A stretch of DNA of 64,000 nt from Novosphingobium beihaiense (GCF_022832375.1 NZ_JALHLG010000009.1:62001-126000), one strand, 5' to 3'; positions 1 to 8,457 are shown, numbered from the stretch's first letter. Numbers and translations: made by a program. Notes: generated by a model from the sequence alone, not told the origin.

Positions 1-1
1 G

Positions 2-1216
2 CTGGCCCGCAATCTCTCGACATACCGCGATTCCACCAACCGGATCCTGACCGACCAGCTCAACCTGCGCGCCGACTTCGCCACCGGCGCCATCGAGCAC
101 AACCTGAGCGTGGGCATCGAGATCACCAGCGAAAAGCAGGTCCTCCATTCCCGGGCCGGCACCGGCTCCCGCCCGGACGCCAATCTCTACAACCCGGACT
201 GGAACGATGTCGGTACGCTGGCCGATTCCCGTTCGGGCGCCTTCTCGCGCGGCAAGACCGACACCCAGGCGTTCTACCTCTTCGACACCGCGAAGTTCTT
301 TAACGAGACGCTGCTGGTGACGGGCGGCATCCGCGTCGATCACTACAAGACCACGTACTTCAGCAATGCGGTCTGCGGCGGCACCGGGCGCCGCGCGGTG
401 GACTGCGGCGGCGAGCCGGAAGGCACCATCGTCACCACCAATGACCTGAAAACCAAGGACACGCTGTTCAACTGGAAACTGGGCGCGGTGTACAAGCCGA
501 TCGAAACGCTCAGCCTCTATGTGAACTATGCGCTCTCGCAGCAGCCTCCGGGCGGCGAGAACTTCTCGCTAAGCTCCTCGGTCAACAGCGCCAACAACCC
601 CAGCTTCGATCCCCAGAAGGCCGAGACCTTCGAAGGCGGCGTGAAGTGGAGCGTGCTGGATGACATGCTGGCGCTGAACGCCGCCGTGTTCCAGACCACC
701 GTCAAGAACGAGATCAACCGCGACGTGCTCGACGATCTCGGCAACCCGACCCAGACCGGCAAGAAGCGGGTTCGCGGCGTCGAACTGTCCGCCGTGGGCA
801 ACATCACCGATGCGTGGTCGGTCTCGGCCGGGTACAGCCACCTCAAGACCAAGGTGACCGAAGGCCCCGTCATCACCAGCGACGGCACGCCCAACCTCAC
901 CTATATCCCGGGCGATTCCTGGACCATCTGGAGCAACTACCGCCTCCCGTTCGGGGTGGAAATCGCCGGTGGCGCCCGCCACAACGGCGGCCTGCACCGC
1001 GGCACCGACGGCGCGCAGGGCACGCCTGCCTATACCAAGGGCTACACGGTCGTGGACGGCATGCTGGCCTATGCGCTCACCAGCTCCATCAAGGTCCGTG
1101 CGAACGTCTACAACCTGTTCGACAAGGACTATATCGCCTCGATCAACAAGAGCGGCTACCGCTACACGCCGGGCACCCCGCGAACATTCCTGTTCAGCGC
1201 CGACGTCAGTTTCTGA
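2..1216 (+). CDS. TonB-dependent outer-membrane receptor, C-terminal part (5' end outside window)
   Basis: This is the last 404 residues of a TonB-dependent receptor. The frame is open from base 2, so the plug and first strands lie upstream. The visible part is barrel sequence: alternating aromatic/polar strands such as LYVNYALSQQ and VRANVYNLFDKDY, the NLFDKDY motif typical of the last strands, and a terminal phenylalanine (SADVSF) as outer-membrane insertion signal. Such receptors import ferric siderophores with TonB energy. The next gene encodes a PiuC-type hydroxylase, the usual partner of Fiu/PiuA-like catecholate receptors, so ferric-catecholate uptake is the likely role (inference from context). 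The exact ligand cannot be read from this part. Confidence 0.93.
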   Translation: MARNLSTYRDSTNRILTDQLNLRADFATGAIEHNLSVGIEITSEKQVLHSRAGTGSRPDANLYNPDWNDVGTLADSRSGAFSRGKTDTQAFYLFDTAKFFNETLLVTGGIRVDHYKTTYFSNAVCGGTGRRAVDCGGEPEGTIVTTNDLKTKDTLFNWKLGAVYKPIETLSLYVNYALSQQPPGGENFSLSSSVNSANNPSFDPQKAETFEGGVKWSVLDDMLALNAAVFQTTVKNEINRDVLDDLGNPTQTGKKRVRGVELSAVGNITDAWSVSAGYSHLKTKVTEGPVITSDGTPNLTYIPGDSWTIWSNYRLPFGVEIAGGARHNGGLHRGTDGAQGTPAYTKGYTVVDGMLAYALTSSIKVRANVYNLFDKDYIASINKSGYRYTPGTPRTFLFSADVSF

Positions 1217-1289
1217 TAAGGATCAAGTCCATATGACGGGGCGGGGGCTAGTCTCCCGCCCTGTTCCTTTTCAGTAACCGGGAAACACC

Positions 1290-1967
1290 ATGCTGCTGCA
1301 CATTCCGCAAGTCCTGACAGCCGATGAAGTCGCCGAGTTCCGCCGCAGGATGGACGGTGCGGACTGGACCGACGGGCGGGAAACCGTTGGCCATCAAGGC
1401 GCCAAGGTGAAGAACAACGAGCAGTTGCCCGATGGCTCCCCGCTCAAGGCGGAACTGGGCGGCGCCGTGCTCAAGGCGCTGAAGCGCAGCCCGCTGTTCT
1501 TCGCGGGCGCCCTGCCCCGCAAGATCCTGCCGCCCCGCTTCAACCGTTACAGCGGCGGCGGCGAATACGGCTATCACGTGGACGGCGCCGTCATGAGCAT
1601 CGGCGGGGACGAGCACTTGCGCTCCGATGTCTCGTGCACGCTGTTCCTCAACGATCCGGACGAGTATGAGGGCGGCCGCCTGATCATCAGCGATACTTAC
1701 GGCGAACACGTGGTGGCCAAGCCCGCGGGCGATGCCATCATCTACCCCTCCAGCAGCCTGCACCGGGTCGAGCCCGTGACGCGCGGCGCCCGCATCGCCT
1801 CGTTCTTCTGGATTCAGAGCCTGGTGCGCGACGACAGCCAGCGGCGCACCCTGTTCGAACTCGACACCTCGATCCAGAAACTCACGCTCGACGGGGCCGA
1901 CGAAGACGCGCTGCTGCAACTGACCTGCGTCTATCACAACCTGCTGCGGCGCTGGTCGGAGACCTGA
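1290..1967 (+). CDS. piuC: PKHD-type Fe(II)/2-oxoglutarate hydroxylase, PiuC/YbiX family
   Basis: 225 residues, the usual length for the PiuC/YbiX family. The Fe(II)-binding triad is visible as His96-x-Asp98 in GYHVDGA and His158 in SSSLHRV; Arg168 is placed to bind 2-oxoglutarate. N-terminal [14 protein letters not shown] matches family members. It starts at an ATG preceded by GGGAAACACC, 73 bp after the receptor stop, so the two probably share a transcript. In Pseudomonas and E. coli this gene sits beside catecholate siderophore receptors and is iron-regulated; the substrate hydroxylated is not established. All metal ligands are intact. Confidence 0.93.
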   Translation: MLLHIPQVLTADEVAEFRRRMDGADWTDGRETVGHQGAKVKNNEQLPDGSPLKAELGGAVLKALKRSPLFFAGALPRKILPPRFNRYSGGGEYGYHVDGAVMSIGGDEHLRSDVSCTLFLNDPDEYEGGRLIISDTYGEHVVAKPAGDAIIYPSSSLHRVEPVTRGARIASFFWIQSLVRDDSQRRTLFELDTSIQKLTLDGADEDALLQLTCVYHNLLRRWSET

Positions 1968-2029
1968 GGCGCGACCCTTCCGTCTTGGATCGTCACTACT
2001 GGAACACGTGCGTTTTGTACGTACCACCT

Positions 2030-2100
2030 CCGCTCACCCTGAGCTTGTCGAAGGGTGCAGCGCCGGGATCAGCACCCTTCGACAAGCTCAGGGTGAGCGG
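2030..2100. repeat. Intergenic palindrome, family A copy 1
   Basis: Perfect 29-bp inverted repeat (2030-2058 and 2072-2100) with a 13-base loop. The core of each arm is CTGAGCTTGTCGAAGG or its complement. Related copies lie at 14799-14879 and 54355-54431. It lies in the 444-bp gap between the piuC stop and the convergent apbE stop. It could act as a bidirectional RNA hairpin, but has no U-tract. Confidence 0.9.
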
Positions 2101-2243
2101 AGTATGATTCAAATTTAAGGTTCGACGCTCAAGGTTCGAAGAACCGAAGCGATCCAGAGCGCGCACGCCAACCGCCCTGGATGGCTTCGCTCCGCTCGCA
2201 CTGGCGAACACTTAGCGCATCGTGCGTTTAATGTGCGCCGGTT

Positions 2244-2355
2244 CCGTTCGTGTCGAGCGAAGCCGAGACACGTTGGCCCAGCACTGACGTGTCTCGGCTT
2301 CGGGCTAAAAGCCCGAAGTTTATCCTGAGCGTGACGAAGGGCTCGACACGAACGG
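2244..2355. repeat. Nested intergenic palindrome (GTTCGTGTCGAG type)
   Basis: Outer arms CCGTTCGTGTCGAGC (2244-2258) and its complement (2341-2355) enclose inner arms GAAGCCGAGACACGT (2259-2273) and its complement (2287-2301), plus a small CGGGCT/AGCCCG hairpin. Between the inner and outer right arms lies TATCCTGAGC, shared with family A, so this looks like a composite of the same repeat class. Nothing else was recognised in the 1968-2411 gap. Confidence 0.85.
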
Positions 2356-2411
2356 GGGTAGGTGATGCGGATATTACGCAGCTTGCTCTAACGAGGACCA
2401 TCGCCTCTGAA

Positions 2412-3407
2412 TCAGGCAGGCTCGCACACGAGTTCTGCAAGCGCCGGGCTGATCCATTCCTCCACCGCCCCGCCTTGCCGCACGAGCGCGCGCACGGCCA
2501 GTTCTTCGCGGCGGGCCAGCGCCTGCATCGGCTCCGGCTCCAGCACGCTGAGCGCGGTGGCCCAGGCGTCGGCCAGCATGGCCTGAGTATGGAGCACGCT
2601 CACGGCCATCGCGTGTTCCACCGGCAGGCCAGAGCGCGGATCGATCGTATGACGGCCGCGCACATAGTCGCCCGAAGTCGCCACCGCGAGCTGGTGCAGC
2701 GCGATCCGCAAGGGCGCGATGTGCCCGGCGGGGGTTTCCACATCGACCCACCACGGATCGCCATCGGGGCGCATGCCCATGCCCGCCAGTTCGCCGCCGA
2801 TCTCCACCAGCGCATGACCGCAGCCTTGGCCGCGCAGGACCGCCGCCAAGGCGTCCACCGTAAATCCCTTGGCAATGCCCGAAAGATCGAGATGCAGCCC
2901 GCCCGGCTGCCGCAGCCGCCGTGTTTCGCGGTCATAGGCCAGATGCTGCCAGCCGCCGCGCGTGCGGGCGAGCGCCAGCGCCGCATCGGCGGGCGGCCCC
3001 GGCCAGGGCGCGGGCCCATGGCCCCAGAGATTGACCAGTTCCCCGATCGCCGGATCGAACGCCCCGCCGCTGCGCCCGGCCACGTCCAGCGCGGCTTCCA
3101 TCACCTGCGCGAAATCGTCCGGAAGCGCGAACCACGTCCCGCCCGGCGCCCGGTTGAAGCGCCCGAGCAGCGAATCCGCGCGCCAGTGGCTCATCTGCGC
3201 CAGCACGTCCTCCAGACGCGCCGCGATCGCAGCTTCGACCGCGGCGCTGTCCAGATCCGGCGGACAGGCCATGCATACGTGCCAGGTTGTCCCCATCGTC
3301 TCGCCGTCCAGCCTGGCCAGCGGCACGTCCTGCCGCCAGTCCGCCAGCGCTGCGGGATCGATCTCCAGGGGCACCGCAAGACGCACCGCAAGCTGTCCGC
3401 CCGGCAT
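2412..3407 (-). CDS. apbE: FAD:protein FMN transferase (ApbE family)
   Basis: 331 residues, normal for ApbE. The family motifs appear in order: GETMGTTWHV near the N-terminus, FDPAIGELVNLWG, LDLSGIAKGFTVD, ALVEIGGELAG, ATSGDY and HTIDPRSG (flavin and Mg-binding Asp). ApbE attaches FMN from FAD to a threonine of periplasmic target proteins. Here the start is ATG at 3407, five bases after the DUF4198 stop; upstream in-frame codons give no family-like sequence. No lipobox or clear signal peptide is visible at this start, unlike many exported ApbE proteins, so its location is uncertain. It is last in the PepSY-DUF2271-DUF4198-apbE operon, and DUF2271 carries a flavinylation motif. Confidence 0.93.
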   Translation of the reverse strand: MPGGQLAVRLAVPLEIDPAALADWRQDVPLARLDGETMGTTWHVCMACPPDLDSAAVEAAIAARLEDVLAQMSHWRADSLLGRFNRAPGGTWFALPDDFAQVMEAALDVAGRSGGAFDPAIGELVNLWGHGPAPWPGPPADAALALARTRGGWQHLAYDRETRRLRQPGGLHLDLSGIAKGFTVDALAAVLRGQGCGHALVEIGGELAGMGMRPDGDPWWVDVETPAGHIAPLRIALHQLAVATSGDYVRGRHTIDPRSGLPVEHAMAVSVLHTQAMLADAWATALSVLEPEPMQALARREELAVRALVRQGGAVEEWISPALAELVCEPA

Positions 3408-3412
3408 CCCGA

Positions 3413-4315
3413 TCAGGGCGCCAGTACTTCCAGCGTGGTGGTGTAGGACATGCGCCGTTCGCTTGCGCGCGGTTCGCTGGGGTGATTGTCGGTCAGCGTG
3501 GCATGGAGCCAGTACATCCCGGCCACCGGCCATGTGACCGTCAGCATCCCGTCGGCGCCGGTGGTCAGCTTCTGCGCGTCTTCCGCCTCGCGGAACTGCT
3601 TGCCGCCCGGAATCACCGTCACTTCGACCCCGGCGGCAGGCTTGCCATCGACCAGAAAGCGGAACCGCGCGTCCTCATTGGACACCAGCGAGGCGGGATG
3701 CGTGACCGGCTCCAGTTCCAGCCCCTTGCCGGTCTTGAACACCGTCGCGGTCGGCGCATCGGCGGTGACGAAGATGAAGTTGCGCGAGACCCGCTCGCTC
3801 AGCTTGACGTCGGTGGCCCCGGCCGGGATCTCGGCCGCACTGGCCACGACATGCGAAGGGTCGAAGCGCGGGCGCCCCGCAGGCCCGCCCGGCCCGGCAT
3901 TGCCGCCCGGACCGCCCTGGCCCGCCATCGGCGGACGGCGCCGGAAGCCCCCGACACGCCACGTCTCGCCATCGAGCTTGAAAGAGCCGAAAACCATCGA
4001 CTGATCGGTCCCGATCTTCCACGTGCCGGGCTGATCGATGGCGACATCGAACGTCGAGCGGTAGCGGCCGGTCGCGGGATTGCCGATCTCATGCTCGCTG
4101 CCGTCCGGCGCCCACACGGTTACATTGTCCAGCCCCATCGGCCGGTGATCGGGATAGAACAGATCGTTGGAGGCCGCGGCATCGACCGTCACCCCGCCAT
4201 GCGTGCCGGACAGGATCGTCGTGGACGGCAGCATCCACTGGCGGTGGGCTGATGCCGGAGAAGCGATGGCAGCGGCGAGCGCGGCCGTGGCGATAAAAAG
4301 CTTACTGTTGCGCAT
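3413..4315 (-). CDS. DUF4198 family periplasmic protein
   Basis: 300 residues with a clear Sec signal peptide (RNSKLFIATAALAAAIA then SPASA-HRQW). The mature protein starts with the HRQWMLPSTTIL segment typical of DUF4198 proteins, which have an N-terminal His like copper- or nickel-binding periplasmic proteins. The middle holds a Gly/Pro-rich linker (about residues 125-150), then a beta-sandwich C-terminal half resembling a carboxypeptidase-regulatory fold. It lies 63 bp after DUF2271 and 5 bp before apbE. Function is unproven; context with PepSY, DUF2271 and ApbE suggests a role in extracytoplasmic iron or metal reduction. Confidence 0.88.
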   Translation of the reverse strand: MRNSKLFIATAALAAAIASPASAHRQWMLPSTTILSGTHGGVTVDAAASNDLFYPDHRPMGLDNVTVWAPDGSEHEIGNPATGRYRSTFDVAIDQPGTWKIGTDQSMVFGSFKLDGETWRVGGFRRRPPMAGQGGPGGNAGPGGPAGRPRFDPSHVVASAAEIPAGATDVKLSERVSRNFIFVTADAPTATVFKTGKGLELEPVTHPASLVSNEDARFRFLVDGKPAAGVEVTVIPGGKQFREAEDAQKLTTGADGMLTVTWPVAGMYWLHATLTDNHPSEPRASERRMSYTTTLEVLAP

Positions 4316-4378
4316 GGCAGTTCCTTGAAAATCGGGCCAGCCCCCGGAAAGAGCCCCCGGCCCGGAGAAAACGGAAGA

Positions 4379-4864
4379 TCAGCGGACGGTCACGGCGCCC
4401 AGTTCGGTCTTGCCGGAGGCCGAGCCCCCCTTGCCGGGCACCGTGATGGGAACCGAAACCAGTTCGCGGCCGCCGGTTTCGCGTGCGGCTTCCACCTTGA
4501 GCACATATTGCCCGGCCGGCAGGTTGTCGGGCAGCGGGATGCGGTAGGTGCCGGGCGCGCGCGTGGCCCCGCTCACGCCATCGGCGGGAAGCTGCAGCGA
4601 ACGCCCGCCCTTGCGCCACCAGCTGCGCAAGTCCGCCAGCCACTTGGTGCCCGGCTCGCGGCCGCCCTTCTTGACGTCGTACCACACGAAAACGGTGCGG
4701 GCCGCGCCGCCGCCAACCGGCTCAAGCCAGCCTGCCACATAGGGCTTGTGGTATTCGGCCACGTTGATGCGCGGGATCGTAACGCTGACAGTCGCGGCGG
4801 CGGCAGGCGTGGCGATCACCCCGGCAGCCAGCAGCGGGACGGAAGGCAGGACTTTCGATTTCAT
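4379..4864 (-). CDS. DUF2271 domain protein, probable flavinylation target of ApbE
   Basis: 161 residues with a signal peptide (KSKVLPSVPLLAAGVIATPAAAA). ATG at 4864 is chosen because it opens the signal peptide 14 bases after the PepSY stop; the longer upstream frame is overlap with PepSY. Residues 95-101 plus two read DGVSGATRA, which fits the D-x-x-[ST]-G-A-T pattern on which ApbE enzymes place FMN (Thr101 the acceptor). This pattern is known for NqrC/RnfG-type proteins; applying it here is inference supported by apbE in the same operon. Likely an FMN-carrying periplasmic redox protein receiving electrons through the PepSY membrane protein. Confidence 0.88.
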   Translation of the reverse strand: MKSKVLPSVPLLAAGVIATPAAAATVSVTIPRINVAEYHKPYVAGWLEPVGGGAARTVFVWYDVKKGGREPGTKWLADLRSWWRKGGRSLQLPADGVSGATRAPGTYRIPLPDNLPAGQYVLKVEAARETGGRELVSVPITVPGKGGSASGKTELGAVTVR

Positions 4865-4878
4865 ACCGGGTCTTTCAC

Positions 4879-5514
4879 TCAATGGATGAAGAAGAGGGCG
4901 ATCAGCAGCGGCACGGCGAGGCTCACCCCCACCAGCGGCCAGGTCGAGGGGCGGTGGCGCGCATGAAGCTGCAGCAGGAACAGGCCGGTCAGCGTGAAGA
5001 CCACGCAGGCCACGGCGAACAGATCGATGAACCAGAACCACACCGTGCCGCTGTTGCGGCCCTTGTGCAGGTCGTTGAGATAGGAAATCCAGCCGCGGTC
5101 GGTGGTCTCGGCGGTGATCGCGCCGGACGTGCGGTCGATGGCGACCCAGGCATCGCGGCCCGGCCCCGGCATGGCGATGTAGACCTCGCCCTCGTCCATC
5201 CAGTCCGCCGCGTGCCCGGCGGGATCGACCGGAACGGCTGCGGCCACGGCCCGGGCGACATCGGCAGGCAGCGGCGCATGGCCGTCATTGGGCGCCGGGA
5301 GCTTGTCCAGCATGGCGCGCGGCAACTGGCCGCTGCTGTCCGTAATCACCGGCGTGGCGGAAATCGATGCGGCGTGGTTCAGCGTCAGCCCGGTGATCGC
5401 GAACAGGAACATGCCCGCCAGCGAAATCGCCGCGCTGACCCAGTGCCAAGTGTGCAACTGCTTCAGCCAGAAAGCGCGCACCTTCTTCTTTTTGCGCGGC
5501 TGACGCTTGCCCAT
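4879..5514 (-). CDS. PepSY-associated membrane protein (PiuB-like)
   Basis: 211 residues from ATG 5514, after a lysine-rich start (MGKRQPRKKKKVRAFW). Three membrane segments: about residues 24-46 (starting LHTWHWVSAAISLAG), about 160-183 (WFWFIDLFAVACVV), and the C-terminal about 190-211. The periplasmic loop includes VYIAMPGPGRDAWVAIDRT and YLNDLHKGRN typical of the PepSY_TM family. His residues in the first and second helices could bind haem. The frame stays open 29 codons upstream to a TTG at 5601; the ATG is preferred because of GGAAG upstream and the basic cytosolic start. First gene of the reverse operon; members of this family serve as membrane parts of ferric-siderophore reductases. 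Confidence 0.85.
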   Translation of the reverse strand: MGKRQPRKKKKVRAFWLKQLHTWHWVSAAISLAGMFLFAITGLTLNHAASISATPVITDSSGQLPRAMLDKLPAPNDGHAPLPADVARAVAAAVPVDPAGHAADWMDEGEVYIAMPGPGRDAWVAIDRTSGAITAETTDRGWISYLNDLHKGRNSGTVWFWFIDLFAVACVVFTLTGLFLLQLHARHRPSTWPLVGVSLAVPLLIALFFIH

Positions 5515-5710
5515 CGGCGCTTCCGCCGATTCGGCGGTGCGGCGGCTGGGTCCGCAGACCGTTTCCGGAGCAGGCCGCGCGGCGGCTTCAGCGGCTTCCA
5601 AAGTGCATTTTCCTCTGTTCGCGGGGAGACCAAAACCCGCGGCAAAGCCTCCCCCCGGAAGGCCCGCCCGGCGTCCAACAATGTCTGGACGAACCGCTTC
5701 TTAGTGTATA

Positions 5711-5725
5711 TGAGAATGACTCGCA
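5711..5725. promoter_or_regulatory. Candidate Fur box between the PepSY operon and tonB
   Basis: TGAGAATGACTCGCA is a near-perfect palindrome resembling Fur or IscR-type iron boxes (GATAATGATAATCATTATC class and the TGCGAATGATTCGCA variants). It lies 197 bp upstream of the chosen PepSY ATG (110 bp before the alternative TTG) and 34 bp upstream of the tonB GTG, so it could control both divergent units. Based on sequence likeness only. Confidence 0.6.
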
Positions 5726-5758
5726 ATATCGATCATTCACAGCGAACGAGGGGCAGGC

Positions 5759-6595
5759 GTGGCGACACTCGCGACGACAGGGTTTCATGCGGGCAGGAAC
5801 CGGAAGTTCCCGCAAACGGCGCGGGAAAGCGCGGTTTCGCAGCCTGCATGGACGGCCGCCAGCGCCTCTCCGAAAGCTTCGGACGAAGCCCTGCTGTTCG
5901 AATCGGCCGTGCCTTACGAACGCTCGGTCTACCAGCCGTCGCGCCGTTCCGGCCCGATCGCGCTGGTCGCGGCGGCAGGCACCGTCCTGGCGATGCTCGC
6001 GGGCCTGATGACGCTCAACATGGTCAGCAAGCATCAGGAGCGCGCCCGGCTCACCGTCATGACGGTGCGGGAACTCGACACCAAGCCCAAGGCCGCGCCG
6101 CCGCCCAAGACGCTGGAAAAGGCCGTCGAAACGCCCACCCCGGCATTCGTGCCCAAGCCCAAGATCCAGCTTCCCGCCCCCGGCCCGGTGAAAGTGGCGC
6201 TGGACGCCCCGCCGCCGCCCGCGCCGATCGTGACCGTGGCCGCCCCGCCGCCGGTCAAGCCGGTCTCCGGCGCGGCGCCTGCCTCGTCCGCCTCCGCCGC
6301 GCAGGATGGCGGCGATCTGTCGGGCAAGGCGCTTTTCATCAAACCCCCGGCCTACCCCCGCTCGGCCCGCCTCCATCACGAACAAGGCACGGTCAAGCTG
6401 CTCGTCCTGGTGGGACCGGACGGCCGCGTCGATGACATCGAAATCGCCGCAAGCAGCGGCAGCAAGGCGCTCGACCGGGCGGCTTTGAAAGCCGTGAAGG
6501 AATGGCGCTGGGAACCCATGTCAAACGGCGGTGCCCCCACCGCCGTGCGTGGCTATGTCGTCATTCCATTCGTGCTGAAGAGCAAGGACGCCTGA
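5759..6595 (+). CDS. tonB: Energy transducer TonB
   Basis: 278 residues from GTG 5759, preceded by GAGGGGCAGGC as ribosome site. An unusually long N-terminal segment of about 65 residues precedes the single membrane anchor (around residues 68-88, ALVAAAGTVLAMLAGLMTL). Then comes a proline-rich periplasmic spacer (PKAAPPPKTLEK, PPPPAPIVTVAAPPPVKP) and a TonB_C domain (KPPAYPRSARLHHEQG, VDDIEIAASSGSKALDRAAL, VKEWRWEP). TonB couples inner-membrane proton force to outer-membrane receptors such as the one at the window start. Its gene is divergent from the PepSY operon across a Fur-like site. ExbB/ExbD are not in the window. Confidence 0.92.
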   Translation: MATLATTGFHAGRNRKFPQTARESAVSQPAWTAASASPKASDEALLFESAVPYERSVYQPSRRSGPIALVAAAGTVLAMLAGLMTLNMVSKHQERARLTVMTVRELDTKPKAAPPPKTLEKAVETPTPAFVPKPKIQLPAPGPVKVALDAPPPPAPIVTVAAPPPVKPVSGAAPASSASAAQDGGDLSGKALFIKPPAYPRSARLHHEQGTVKLLVLVGPDGRVDDIEIAASSGSKALDRAALKAVKEWRWEPMSNGGAPTAVRGYVVIPFVLKSKDA

Positions 6596-6606
6596 GGCGC
6601 CGCGAA

Positions 6607-7404
6607 TCAAGCGCTGCTGGCGATCCCCGGACGCTCCGCCCCCATGCCCGAAAAGCCGATGGAATAGCCGCCGTCGACAGGCAGGATCACGCCCGTGACA
6701 TAGGCCGCTTCGTCGCTGGCGAGATAGAGCGCGGCATTGGCAATGTCCCTCGCCAGTCCCCAGCGGCCCATCGGGATGCCCGCCAGCACCGGATAGTCGG
6801 CGGGCGGCTCGGCATGGGTCTGCGAAGCCTCGACGAGCCCCGTCCACACCGTGCCCGGCGCGATGGCGTTCACGCGGATGTTCTTGTCCGAATAGTCCAG
6901 TGCGGCAACCTTGGTCAGCTGGTTCACCCCCGCCTTGGCCGCGCCATAGACGCCATGATGCTTCCAGCCGACCACACCGGAGGCACTGGTCGTGTTCACG
7001 ATCGCCCCGCCGCCAGTCTTCAGCATGGAGGCGATGCCGTACTTCATCCCAAGGAACGCCCCGCGGATGTTGGTAGCGTGAACCTTGTCCCAGGTCTCGG
7101 CGGTCTGCGTGTGCAGCGGCGCCATCGGGCCGCCGAACCCGGCATTGTTGCACAGCACATCGAGCCGTCCGAACCTGCTTTCGGCCATCGCGATCATCGC
7201 CTGCACATCCGCTTCATCCGAAACGTCGCAGTGCACGCCCACCGCAGCGCCTCCCAGCGAAGCCGCGACTTCGCCCTGCTTGCCCGAAATATCGGCGAGC
7301 ACCAGCCGGGCGCCCTCGGCATGGAACCGTTCGGCCATAGCCTTGCCCATGCCCGAACCGGCGCCGGTGATGACGCAGACCTTGTCCTGAAGCCTTCCCG
7401 CCAT
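6607..7404 (-). CDS. SDR family NAD(P)-dependent oxidoreductase
   Basis: 265 residues, classical short-chain dehydrogenase length. Cofactor motif TGAGSGMGKAM, the NNAG motif, catalytic Ser in SASGVVG and Tyr-x3-Lys in YGAAKAG are all present, and the C-terminus has VILPVDGGYS as in many FabG-like SDRs. ATG 7404 follows GGGAGAG. It lies 21 bp after the second SDR stop, so the two are co-transcribed. Substrate unknown; SDR pairs like this oxidise hydroxyl groups in catabolic pathways of sphingomonads. The stop is convergent with tonB, 11 bp away. Confidence 0.9.
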   Translation of the reverse strand: MAGRLQDKVCVITGAGSGMGKAMAERFHAEGARLVLADISGKQGEVAASLGGAAVGVHCDVSDEADVQAMIAMAESRFGRLDVLCNNAGFGGPMAPLHTQTAETWDKVHATNIRGAFLGMKYGIASMLKTGGGAIVNTTSASGVVGWKHHGVYGAAKAGVNQLTKVAALDYSDKNIRVNAIAPGTVWTGLVEASQTHAEPPADYPVLAGIPMGRWGLARDIANAALYLASDEAAYVTGVILPVDGGYSIGFSGMGAERPGIASSA

Positions 7405-7425
7405 GCTTTCTCTCCCGGTTTGTTA

Positions 7426-8178
7426 TCAGGCTGAAGTGTCGATCGTCGGCCGGATCGCAATTTCCGAAATGTTGGTCCGGCGCGGCAGGGCGAGGATGAA
7501 GACGATGGCCTCGCCGATATCGCGCGGCTTCACCGCGCCTTCCTTGCCGACATGCGCCTGAATCGCCTTGCGCCAGTTGGGGTCGGAGATGTTGTCGCCC
7601 ACTTCGGTTTCGGTGGCGCCGGGCATCAGTGTGGTGACGCGGATGTTCCGCCCGCCCAGTTCCTGCCGCATCCCGTCGGTCATGAAATTGACCGCGTGCT
7701 TGCTCGCCGAATAGGCGCTGGTCATCGGCCCGCCCTTGCGCCCCGCGAGCGAGGAGATGGTGATGATGTCGCCTGCGCCCTGCTCCAGCATGTGCGGCAC
7801 CGCGGCGGCGCAAGTATAGACCGTGCCCATCAGGTTGATGTCGATCACCTTGCGGTAGATTTCGGTATCGCAGTTCTCGATCCCGCCCGCTTCCATGATC
7901 CCCGCCGAATTGATCAGGATGTCTATCCGGCCCAGTTTCGCGGCAGTTTCCTCCACCGCCGCGCGGGCCTGTTCCTCCACGGTCATGTCGCCGGGGATGG
8001 CCAGCGCCTTGCCGCCCATGGCCTCGATCTTCTCCACCAGCCCGGCCAGCCTGTCCGCCCGGCGCGCCGTCATCGCGACCGTGGCCCCGGCCTCGGCCAG
8101 GCACAGCGCGGCGCCCTCGCCAATGCCCGAGGACGCTCCGGTCACGAGCGCGACTTTTCCTTCCAGCGGTCTGGACAT
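7426..8178 (-). CDS. SDR family NAD(P)-dependent oxidoreductase
   Basis: 250 residues from ATG 8178, chosen because GGGAG lies 9 bases upstream; ATGs at 8187 and 8202 are in frame but less well placed. Motifs: TGASSGIGEGAA for the dinucleotide, NSAG, catalytic Ser in ISSLAGRKGG and YSASKHA. The C-terminus (ALPRRTNISEIAIRPT) is typical of the YdfG-like group of SDRs acting on small hydroxy acids or ketones. It is the first gene of a two-SDR operon preceded by a TGAACA/TGTTCA palindrome that may be the operator. Confidence 0.9.
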   Translation of the reverse strand: MSRPLEGKVALVTGASSGIGEGAALCLAEAGATVAMTARRADRLAGLVEKIEAMGGKALAIPGDMTVEEQARAAVEETAAKLGRIDILINSAGIMEAGGIENCDTEIYRKVIDINLMGTVYTCAAAVPHMLEQGAGDIITISSLAGRKGGPMTSAYSASKHAVNFMTDGMRQELGGRNIRVTTLMPGATETEVGDNISDPNWRKAIQAHVGKEGAVKPRDIGEAIVFILALPRRTNISEIAIRPTIDTSA

Positions 8179-8269
8179 TTCTGGCATCTCCCGGTCGTTC
8201 ATGGCGGGCTTCGGCCCGCTTCGCTGCTCTTGGCTGACAAGGACCGGCGGCCCTGTCAACAGATTTTGC

Positions 8270-8283
8270 TGAACATGTGTTCA
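8270..8283. promoter_or_regulatory. Palindromic operator candidate upstream of the SDR operon
   Basis: TGAACATGTGTTCA has two perfect 6-bp half-sites separated by 2 bases, 92 bp before the SDR start. It is flanked by a second inverted pair, CAACAG (8257-8262) and CTGTTG (8289-8294), giving nested symmetry. This is the form of TetR-family operators, but no TetR gene lies in the window. Confidence 0.5.
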
Positions 8284-8339
8284 AAGTGCTGTTGCGGAAC
8301 GAAACGATGTATCCGGCTTCACTGTAAGGCAGCGCATTT

Positions 8340-8457
8340 CCCCTCCTCTTCAGAGGAGGGGCGCAGGGGTGGTGGCGATGCGCAGCATCGCTCGCGCAGC
8401 GATAAATGGCGCTGTCGTCAGCACCACCCCCAACCCCCTCCTCTGAAGAGGAGGGGG
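8340..8457. repeat. Intergenic palindrome, family C copy 1
   Basis: Two arms, CCCTCCTCTTCAGAGGAGGG (8341-8360) and CCCTCCTCTGAAGAGGAGGG (about 8437-8456), each palindromic by itself and together an inverted repeat around about 75 bases. Next to the arms lies the GGGGTGGTGG/CCACCCCC pair. Other copies: 16960-17061, 49511-49622, 57787-57928. Confidence 0.88.

Noticed and set aside
1968..2411. A tRNA-like GGTTCGA stretch near 2115-2145
   Set aside because: Two GGTTCGA copies lie close together but no acceptor or anticodon stems can be formed; it is part of repeat sequence.
2250..3446. Long open frame of 398 codons opposite apbE
   Set aside because: Shadow frame of high-GC DNA; the opposite strand encodes apbE with all motifs. 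Several similar long shadow frames (for example opposite the two CoA-transferases and acyl-CoA dehydrogenase) were left out for the same reason.
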